A DNA stretch of 64,000 nucleotides from Triatoma infestans. Taxonomy: Eukaryota > Arthropoda > Insecta > Hemiptera > Reduviidae. The notes below the pieces were generated by a model, which saw only the letters and a program-made list of their open reading frames with translations, had not been told where the DNA came from and searched no databases. Made by a program: the position numbers and the translations under genes. The stretch spans positions 1 through 64,000 of the forward strand of contig JAAEAF010014413.1 in the NCBI GenBank assembly GCA_011037195.1, written 5' to 3'. Of this stretch, positions 55,321 through 64,000 are shown one piece after another; within the stretch, counting starts at the first letter, position 1; each line of letters starts with the position of its first letter.

Positions 55321-57229
55321 TTTAACAGCTGGGAAGGTATCTCCAGCTCCAACCTCGGTATAGTTCCAAACTTACAATTTTTCTCTGGTTGATGGGTCAC
55401 AATCCTTAGTGGAGTCTCCCTCACTGAATCTGCAGTCGCCACCGCGTTCTGGGTCTACTTACTTCAGTTGCTCCCTGAGTCCTGCAATGAGTGGACACGG
55501 ACGGGTATATCTCCAGGCTAAAAGATTTATAAAAGGTATAAGATAGGGAGACGTGAAGTATCTTCTCTCCTAGAGTAGGATACAATTGAGGGTCCTGGTA
55601 GGTGTACAACTGAGTGAACTCGCTTGGGTAGCCAATAATTTACACAAAATAGGCAGGACGCCTAGTCCTTAGTGTCAGAATTATGATGATGGTGTCAGGG
55701 AAACATTGTTCGTACCACTACCTAGGACGGTGTTTCGTTTCGCCAATATTAGGTCCCGCGTTGAGACCGCAATACTCTGAAGGGAATGCTTGGAGAAGTT
55801 GGAGATTTAAGGATATCTTAAGATATTTCAGTCAGAAGTCATATAAGGGTGCCCGCGCTTTCGGACACCCAATTATTATAATATTAAGACCAATCCTTGA
55901 TGAGATGCATAAAATTTCTGACGAAATCTAGGACTTGGAGACCTACATTACTCCAGCCCTGTGACCATATATAAATGAATTTCATATTTTAAAATTGGTT
56001 AGTGGTTTGATAACAGTTATGTATAAAAACGTGCAATGTAAATTTAAGTTAAGTAAATAAGGGAGGAGTTGAAACAGTTTTGTAAAAGTTACGAGGTCGT
56101 CTGGAAACCCTGTAGTAGTGTGTGCGGTTCCACGCTGCAGTGGAGACCATGCAATGTTCACCAGTTCACTAGTTCCCAGTTTTGAAGGCTAACGTAATTG
56201 ACCTTACCCAATATCGTGAATGTCTATACCCTTCACACTAGTTTTATGCGCAACCTCAGTTCATCGATTATTCTTTTAGCAAGGAAAACTTAAGTTTCCA
56301 ATTCTCGACTAAGTTTACATTTAACTAAATTCACTATCTAACATTAGATGCATTAATATTCTTTGAATACATTTTTACTAAAATAAATTAAGATTTTCAA
56401 TAGAAATGACATAATTTCCTGTGACTGTGTTATCTGGGGGTATTATCCGCCACATGGTGACATTCAATATGAACCAGCAACATTTTCCACTTATATCTCA
56501 TCTAAAACAACATTGCTTTCTCTAACTGTTGGTGAGTGAATATTACGATCGTGCCAGATTTTCGAAATTGAGTTTTAACCGGAATACAAGTTTGGAGGAA
56601 AACAGAGTCCGAATAAATGTCCTTTTAGAAATTATTATTCTGTATATGTGAATAGCACAGCTCAAACACGCAAAATCAATGGAAGTTCAAACATTTGAAC
56701 ATTCCGTTTGGATATCGGCTGTGGATCCAACAGGAAGTTACCTGTTAAAATTACCCAACCGAAAATAACACTTCACCAAATAGATTTTTTTTTCAGGATA
56801 AATTACTTTAAACTCTTAAGCTTGTAACAAATATGTAGATCCAATTACTTTTATTTGAAACATTTTTCTGGGAAAATTCATTTTAGGTGGTTCTGGAGAA
56901 GGCTCATTATACCACCTTTAAAATGTTAAGGAGAAATAAACATATTTCGAATTGGAATAAAACTGCTGTTAGAGAAAGTATTGTATTTTTCGTATTCTGG
57001 GGATTCCAACAGACATGTTTTACCGTCGGGAAATCAATTTCGAAAACTTAACACAATCGCAATTACTTTCTTTTATGGTCGATTGAAATTATCTTGATCC
57101 TCGACACGGGTGCGCTAGAAACGATGTACAGTCAAAGCAAACACATTACAGGAGATGAGGTTGGCAAGGTTGCTTGCTATTACTACTATTTGTGATTCAT
57201 ATGTGTTAGTTGGTTTAATTTATTTTATA
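55321..57229. other. nompC intron 2, family R fragments, no gene
   Basis: Family R blocks at 56.53-57.08 kb (GATCGTGCCAGATTTTCGAA). An 82-codon open frame at 55683-55931 has no recognisable motif. Confidence 0.4.
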
Positions 57230-59300
57230 CTAGCTGTACCCGTTCACACGTTGCTGTGTTTGAACAAAAAGGCAGTTTTGATACCTCAAACATAATTTAT
57301 TAATGATCAAATGTATACAATACATCAAAATGAAAATTAACAATAAAATTATCCCTACATAGATGTCATTTGAATATAACATATGTACAAAACATAGATA
57401 TACATAGTTGATGGTAGAATAAACATGCTTCTTCACTTGTGATATTAAACAATATTGCAAACGAATTTCAATTGAACAATAATTTTGTAATTATTAAATA
57501 TCATCATGAAATGAATGATATTTGATGATTGATGGTGAACTTTATCTTTTAGTGCTTGTAAATATACAACATTTTTTGTTTTCCTATCTGGTGCAAGAAC
57601 AAATAAATTTGAAGGTTTTCCAACTCGTGAACACCCAACGTATAGTTGTCCATGTGAGAAGCATGGATTTATCAAATTTAATCCACATACTTGCAATGAT
57701 TGTTCCTGTGCTTTGTTAATGGTCATTGCAAAGGCTAGTCGTACAGGAAACTGCAGACGTTTGAATTCAAATGGAGTATCCGTTGGTATCATGGGAATGC
57801 GTGGTAGTAGTACATGTTCCCCTTGGTGTTTTCCATTTAAAATGGTTGCCTCAATTATGTTATTCATTAATTTTTTTACTGTTAGCCTAGTCCCATTGCA
57901 TAGTCGTGGTGGATTTATATTTCGTAGAAGGATGATTGGGGAACCAATTTTCAAAGATAAAATATGCGTTGGTATTCCTGGTAGATCCAATGAATTTAAA
58001 AATTCTATTGGATAATTAACTGATTCATCGTGATTGACAACAGTATCTATGGATTTATATGTTGTTTCTTCATCAGGTATTTCATTTTGAATTGTGCAGT
58101 TTATTAAATTCACATCAATGTTTTTGGCTGCCAATATAGCACGCTCACTAATCCATTGATTATTTTTATAATTCTGCGATAAATTTGGAAAAACTTTGGC
58201 AATCATTCATCAGTGGATTTTGCAATGTGACAAAAGTTTTCTGGTAATGTAATACAGTGTGTGGATTCGTCCATTTCCATTTTACCATTTCCAATATCTA
58301 ACAATTGTTTTGCAAATCGTTCAGAAGATTCATCTTGTTGTAATTGAACACGCATATTGGTCTTTAAAGATATTTTCTCCACATACCGCCATAACACTGA
58401 TGATTTGAGACATGCATTCAATTCATCTGCAGGTGTTGAACGTGGTATAACTGGTAGAGTTTGTCGAAAATCACCAGCTAGCAAAATGAGTGCACCACCA
58501 AAGAGCTGCTCATTTCCTCTCAAATCTTTTAATGTGCGATTGAGTGCTTCCAATGATTTCTTGTGTGCCATGGTGCATTCATCCCATATTATAAGCTGAC
58601 ATGATCTTAGTACTTTTCCCATCCCAGAATATTTGCTAATATTAATGTTGGAGTTCAATTACCTGCATATTTAATGGCAATTTCAATGCTGAATGTGCTG
58701 TTCGACCACCGTCCAAAAGAGTTGCTGCAATACCAGATGATGCAATAGCAAGTGCAATATTATTTTGGGATCTTATAGTTGCCAGAATAATTGAAATAAG
58801 AAAAGTTTTGCCAGTGCCTCCAGCTGCATCTAAGAAATATAAACCACAACTCTTGTTAGATATTGCATGTATAATTGTGTCATATGCTGTTCGTTGTTCT
58901 AATATAAATTTCGGCAGATTAATTCGAACAAATGTTTATAATTCATTAGCATCGAAGTGCGTTTCTCGTTGTATATCACGATCGAAAATGTCATTACCAG
59001 ATCTATTTGGAGCAATCATTCCCAATTCTGTCAGTGATGTGTTGGCTATTGTCAAACATACATCCTCAATTAAAATCAATGCTTCATTGTATATATTTGA
59101 TGTAAATTGAATGTTGGGATTAGCATTTATTCTACGGATGCGATGTAAAATGTCTTCACTTGATGCCTTGCTTGCCTCTGTTCACTCGTCTCTAATGATC
59201 GAGCAAGAGCAGTGTGAACTCGATCTCTTTCTTGCCTAGCTTGTCTCTGCTCACTTGTCGAGCAAAACCAGTGTGATCTCGATCTCTTTCTTGCCTAGCT
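57230..59300 (-). mobile_element. Helitron, 3' half with helicase
   Basis: The minus strand carries the PIF1-like helicase of a Helitron and ends near 57230 with GGGTACAGCTAG followed by T, fitting the CTRR-T terminus of Helitrons. The Rep (HUH) domain and 5' TC end are missing, so the copy is 5'-truncated. At 59.15-59.30 kb the Arg-rich linker (RQERDR...ARS) is tandemly duplicated. Confidence 0.85.
57445..59150 (-). pseudogene. Helitron PIF1-like helicase, frameshifted
   Basis: In order: HRIRRINANPNIQF, ELGMIAPNRSGND; Walker A DAAGGTGKTFL (about 58800-58835); a frameshift and stop near 58655; Walker B QLIIWDECTMAHKKSLEAL; LLAGDFRQTLPVIPR (motif III); LKTNMRV; a one-base shift near 58205; NLSQNYKNNQWISERAILA; GSPIILLRNINPPRLCNGTR; and the C-terminal FAMTINKAQEQSL, LYVGCSRVG (motifs V and VI). 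These unwind DNA during rolling-circle transposition. Only two or three lesions are visible, so the copy is rather young. Confidence 0.9.
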
Positions 59301-59329
59301 TGAATGCTAGCAACTAACTAGTGTGAAGT

Positions 59330-59455
59330 TAAGTTACTCTATACGAGTCTGTGTTGTCACACTGTCTGAAAAACGCATCCTGAAGATGGGCGAACGCCCG
59401 AAACCGGTCGATGACCACAAAATGAAGCAGGCTACCACGGAAAATGTCTCTGAAA
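59330..59455 (+). repeat. Family A repeat arm, intact hammerhead
   Basis: Starts GAGTCTGTGTTGTCACACTG and runs through the ribozyme to AAGCAGGCTACCACGGAAAA, TGTCTCTGA. The outer module is cut off. It abuts the truncated Helitron edge. Confidence 0.85.
59376..59413 (+). ncRNA. Hammerhead ribozyme motif (family A), consensus copy
   Basis: Stem I CAUC/GAUG, CUGAAGA, extra U, stem II GGGC-GAAC-GCCC, GAAA, palindromic ACCGGU, GUC. No deviations from the family pattern. Confidence 0.85.
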
Positions 59456-60139
59456 CTTTAATAGTATTCGAGTATTTTTGAAAACCAATGTTTCTGCAGC
59501 CCCCATATGTAGCTTGAATGAAAGTAGGGTCAGTAATCTGTATTGAAGGCAATCAGGTGAACAGAAATAGGACATTCTTCCTCTTAACGGTTCTTTCCCT
59601 AAATAAGTTGGATATGCTAATGTATTTGTATGGCGTCGCCGCCAGTAAAGCAACTGTGTCACACGCACATAGTACAGTTGGTAATATTGTACACCCTAGA
59701 TACATCACGACATTGTATAAATATACACAATATAGCTCCTTTTACAATACAATGACCGTCTTAATCTAATCTAACCGTTACTATTTATGTAAATAACTGT
59801 ATTTGCAATAGCACTGTATAATCTTTAAAATCTTAAATTAAATGAGAATGGGTTGATAACAAATTGAAAAAGGAATATCTGAAGAAGGAAGAAACCAATA
59901 CTTTTTGAATTTTTATGACAAAAACGAATAAATGTAGGGTGGAGGGAGGGAGGGAGTACAAGTGCTGCGCAATTCTAAGTCTGTTAAATTTAGCTCGTTC
60001 TTTAATTCTCACAGTCATAATTGATTTTCTTCAATCTTAGAATTTCTATTACATTTTAATTGTACTTAATACTATATAAGTGTTGGCAACATTACTGATA
60101 CCAAATTGACACTTTAGAGATCTAATTGAGAGATCTAAT

Positions 60140-60560
60140 TTCATCGGACTCCTGGTAAGAGGAAGTATTGTAATAGTGCCAAATTTTCGATAACGAGGTT
60201 TCACCAGAAATACACGTTTTGAGGTCCCCTGAGTCCAAAAAAGTGGTTTTTGAAAATGTATGTGTGTTTGTGAACATTTTAGCTCAAAAACGAAAAATCA
60301 CAGAAAGTTCAAAATTGATATTCTGGTAAGGTATCAGTCACCATGGGGTCCGAAAGTAGGTCAGCGGACAAAATTCTTCAACCGAAGTACCACTTTACTT
60401 AACGGTTTCTTTACTTTCTTGCGATTTTCTCAAAAATGGCTCCAACGGTTTTCTTTAAACTTGTACGCCAACTACACATACAAAGATCTACAACTTTTAT
60501 TTGAAACATTTCTCCGAAATATTCATTTAAGGGAACTTTTGGGGAAGGGGAGGGGTTAGG
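60140..60560. repeat. Family R dispersed repeat, well-preserved copy
   Basis: Has all the recurring blocks: AGGAAGTATTGTAATAGTGC, CACGTTTTGAGGTCCCC, CTCAAAAACGAAAAATC, CGATTTTCTCAAAAATGGCT, TTTTATTTGAAACATTTCTC. Non-coding. Confidence 0.7.
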
Positions 60561-60691
60561 TTTTCCTATGAAGTGCTTTTTCAGTTTATTACACAATTCT
60601 ATCATCAAATAATATTAGTTGTTGTGGTTGGTTACGCAGAGCTGGAATGCATCAGAGACATTTTCCGTGGTAGCCTGCTTCTTTTTGTGGT

Positions 60692-60729
60692 CATCGACCG
60701 GTTTCGGGCTTTCGCCCATCTTCAGGATG
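60692..60729 (-). ncRNA. Hammerhead ribozyme motif, left arm (family A)
   Basis: Minus strand: CAUC/GAUG, CUGAAGA, extra U, GGGC-GAAA-GCCC (a GNRA tetraloop), GAAA, ACCGGU, GUC. All core elements intact. Confidence 0.85.
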
Positions 60730-61494
60730 CGTTTGCCACACAGTGTGATAACACAAACTTGCAGAGAGCAAATTCAGTTGCTGAAACACTGACTAATCTT
60801 TTAATTGTATTTAAAAACTAAACTCTTAAAATAGGTCAATAGAGGTAGGGTGGTGACACCTGGAGTGGCAAAAGGAACACAAAATTTTTTCAATGATATA
60901 CTTATAAAAAAGTCTGCATTTAGACTAGTTTAGTTTTGTTATGTTTAGGTATTTAAATAACCCATATTTAGGTATACATGCGTGAGTGGATGACGTGTGT
61001 GAATGTGAAGGGTGAAATGCGAAATGCACCAAACAATCCGCTCATATATATAATGTTTGATTGTTTATTTATTTTGATCATTTCAGTTTAACAAAAATAT
61101 TATTTATTTATCTATACTATCTTATGATCGTAATCTATCCTTTCTTGTCAGTGACTACTTCACAGTAGCACATGGATGACGCAGTGTTATTTCACGCCGA
61201 AATAAATGAATAACCAAAATAATAAGATAGTATAGATAGTTAATTATAAAGTGAATCTCCCTCCTTCCTATAACGGAGTTTAAGATTAGACCTCCACGGG
61301 TTGGAGGTTTCCATTTTAAGATAATATGCCCCCTTAAAAACCCTAACACGTGTTCCTTTTGCCACTCAGGTATCACCGCCCTACCCCTATTGACCTAGTT
61401 TAAGAGTTTAGCTTTTAAATGCATTTAAAAGACTATTCAGTGTGTAAACTGAATTTGCTCTGAGCAAGTCTGTTATCACACTGTGTGACAAACT

Positions 61495-61532
61495 CATTCT
61501 GAAGATAGGCGGACGCCCGAAACCGGTTGATG
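61495..61532 (+). ncRNA. Hammerhead motif, right arm (family A)
   Basis: Stem I CAUU/GAUG (one G-U pair), CUGAAGA, stem II shortened to GGC-GGAC-GCC, GAAA, ACCGGU, cleavage triplet GUU. A weaker variant of its partner. Confidence 0.72.
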
Positions 61533-61784
61533 ACCACAAAAAAGAAGCAGACTATCACGGAAAATGTGTCTGACAAATAATAATAATTTGAATTAAATAT
61601 GCGTTGAAATTCCGAGTGTGAAGAAAATCGGATGATCGAAGGGTGTTTTTACTGAAAAGTATTTTTCACTTTACTGCTATTTTCTCTTAAACGGCTCCAA
61701 CTCTTTAAACTAATTTTGTGAACTTCGTGAAATACAATTTTTGAAGATTGTGTTTAACATCACTTTATTTTGTTCAATTAATGG

Positions 61785-62432
61785 CTAAATACAAAATGAC
61801 GACTTAATCGTACATTGCACCTTGCAGATTTTATGCTTTCTCTTTAATAATGCCATGAAATATCTTCGTTTTCTCTTTATAGCTCACATTAATGATATAA
61901 AACTGTAAATATTATCTCAGAAACAACTTGATTTTTTGCATTTTTTCATAAAAAAATTTTGTTGCCCAATTCGATAATTTATAAAATACCTAGGAAGGAA
62001 AAATAAGTACCAAAAGTCTAAACTGGTTTTTTTCAATTAAATATTAGCCAATCACAGTGTAGAAGTAAAGTTGTGAAATATGGATGTATGCTAAGCCAAT
62101 TAGAAATTTAGAATTATCATATTGACCACGCCCAGATTTGACACCTTTACTTCTACACTGGATTGGCTAATTATTTATAACTAATTATTTCTATGAAAAA
62201 TCTAGTTTAGAATTTTTTTACTAATTTTCCCTCGGTAGGTATTTTATAAATTATTGACTTGTGCAATAAAATATTTTTATAAAATATTCAAGTAATTCTA
62301 AAGATTATTAACTTTTTATATCATTTATGTGAGTTATAAAGAAAAAACGCTGAAATTTCATTGCATTATTGAAAGAGAAAGCGAAAGACAATGCACAAGA
62401 TGCAATATAAATCCACCATTTTGTATTTGGTC
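61785..62432. mobile_element. Long foldback / MITE, about 650 bp
   Basis: The left arm from CTAAATACAAAATG and the right arm (inverted) from CCAAATACAAAATG are inverse over about 300 bp each. Matching blocks include CTTTCTCTTTAATAATGC, CTCACATTAATGATATAAA, AATTTATAAAATACCTA and TAGCCAATC..GTGTAGAAGTAAAG, closing around 62100. No coding capacity. Confidence 0.82.
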
Positions 62433-64000
62433 CTTTATCTAGTAGGACAAAATAAAATTGATGATAAACAGCCACAAAATTTTCTCCAAGGAATTCATAA
62501 TATTCAGTAAAAGCTTCTCTTAGTCCTGGAGTTTTAGCTGTTCATTTTATTGTCCTTAATTTCGTGTAGGTGGCGCTGTCCAGAGAGTATAAAAGATTGG
62601 AATCTACACATGAGCTAATGCAATCAAAATCTAGTTTCTCGCAACAACATAAAAAAAAGGAATCGAATTAGTGCAATTAAACAAATAAATTATAATAAGA
62701 AGAAGCGTTATATATTAGAGTTCGAAAATCTACAGACTATGTAACTATGTAAACTGGAGTAAGAGAAAGTCTTGTGAGTGTTTCACATCAGTTTTTTCAA
62801 TAATAAAAACTTTTAAACGGTCTTATATCAGAAAGAGAATGCTGTAATCTATATGAAATTTAGACAGTTCTATACGGGTTTCTTTTTTTCTAAATGCCCA
62901 GACGTTAGCAACTAAGCAATTCGGCTCCTGGCAGCCCAATCAAGTTTTACCACAATAGCTTTGTCTGAATTTATAAAGTGCAAATTACTATTTGTTCTGA
63001 CATCGTTCGTGATGACATCCGTCAATGCGGGCATACTGATAGTTCTATAATAGTTAAATAAAATAATATGAAGTGCAAAATATTCAGATCTCGTATCTTA
63101 TCTGAGTTTGGACTGTCCAAGTTATATATCTGTAAAAAATTTGGTTCAGATAAACTGTAAATTCTATAATAGTACTATATTTTAGCCAAATTGCAGCATT
63201 AGAGTGTGAATAGTAATAGTCTATGAATTGTAGGAAGTTGATGTTTTCAGTTCTCGTTCTCTACAAAATTTTGACAGTTACGTTATATTCAGATTGAACT
63301 AAAGACAAATGCTATCTCTATAGCTGTCAACATTGGAATTGCAACAGAGAGTTACAGGAAATTGAAATATTCATATCTCTTATCACGTTAACAAAGTGGA
63401 CCGACAGTATGTTGGACACAGTGTTGCTTGAGATAGGTTGCAAGCTGAACTTCTAAATCTTCGGCTACACCACCCAGTTCGGTTGCCATGTTAAACGAAA
63501 AGGTCAGTGTTGACCAAGCTCTTGACTTTCAGCTTTGCTCGCTCACGAACCCATACTTACTTTTTACAATTTTGATTGGTTGATCACAATGAAACCATGT
63601 CGAGCCTTGGACAGTCATTGGTTTCATTGTGCCATCTTGCCCGCAAGATCTTCTGTTCTTCTGGTCTTAGTTTTAAGATCTTCTGCAACTGGCAACTGAG
63701 CGTCCCATTTCAGATGTTGAGGGTATTCTTATGCTAATCATTTGAATAAACAATGAAACAGCACGAAGATCTTCTGCCAGATAAACTGATGTACAGTAAA
63801 CTGAGCATTTCTGGATTGGCGTGAAACTGCAAATAGGATATTTTTTGGTTTATTTCTCGAGACATAACTGAATTATATCTGGAAGTATGATAAATGGCGC
63901 AGTATACCTTAAATGAATTTTTATTAAGATACAAAAAATAATTGATGTTTATGTAGTAATTAATTTTTTTTAATTATCCTTGAAAAATACTAATAGTAAG
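62433..64000. other. nompC intron 2, no gene seen
   Basis: AT-rich, only short open frames; nothing recognisable. Confidence 0.4.

Larger units (their letters stand above)
60619..61575. mobile_element. Composite family A foldback element with two outward hammerheads
   Basis: The left arm (60619-60880) is the inverse of the right arm (61350-61575), including AACTCTTAAA(A/C)TAGGTCAATA, GGTAGGG(T/C)GGTGA and GTGGCAAAAGGAACAC at the inner ends. About 470 bp of unrelated sequence lies between, itself with a nested inverse pair ATAAGATAGTATAGATA (61107-61125 and 61222-61238). The right outer module is truncated. Confidence 0.85.

Overview
This is a window of a large, AT-rich, repeat-laden animal nuclear genome, almost certainly an insect. 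Two host genes can be recognised. The first is an intron-rich mitochondrial acyl-CoA synthetase of the ACSF2 type on the minus strand (exons between 7289 and 20754, N-terminal exon not found). The second is the first two coding exons of a TRPN/NompC mechanotransduction channel on the plus strand (31057-31180 and 44154-44329, with a 13 kb intron and the ankyrin and channel exons beyond the window). NompC points to an arthropod; the order cannot be fixed from the sequence. The two genes are divergent, and a relatively GC-rich patch near 30.67-30.88 kb is the best promoter candidate.

Layout. 1-4.1 kb: a nearly full-length, mutated two-ORF LINE (minus). 4.6-7.1 kb: a ribozyme-type repeat remnant and an internal LINE piece between 15-bp direct repeats next to histone-type stem-loops. 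7.3-20.8 kb: ACSF2, with introns carrying SINEs, a Penelope-like element (PLE) tail, a hAT-like MITE and ribozyme-bearing repeats. 21.7-26.3 kb: a dead Tc1-like transposon, a SINE, a Copia gag fragment, a foldback element and a Jockey-type LINE fragment. 31-44 kb: nompC intron 1 with a PLE endonuclease fragment fused at a microsatellite to a Jockey-type LINE, plus further LINE, SINE and foldback copies. 44.3-64 kb: nompC intron 2 with a 25-bp tandem array, an unidentified acidic ORF, LINE and SINE tails, a Helitron helicase fragment and more foldbacks.

The most striking content is a set of hammerhead-ribozyme motifs. Three lie in PLE-like 3' regions, where such motifs are already known. The others lie in two related families of short repeats, called A and B here. 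Several copies are inverted-repeat (foldback) elements with a hammerhead core in each arm, both facing outward. The families differ by compensatory changes in stem II (GGGC/GCCC versus GGAU/AUCC) and in stem I, keep the CUGANGA and GAAA cores, and share an outer-end module. That is good sequence evidence for selected RNA structure in a mobile, non-coding, self-cleaving foldback repeat. Activity has not been tested here.

One further point matters for annotation. ACSF2 has an otherwise consistent exon-phase chain, but one exon carries a single extra base (112 nt where 111 are expected). The gene in this assembly is therefore either frameshifted or contains a sequencing indel.
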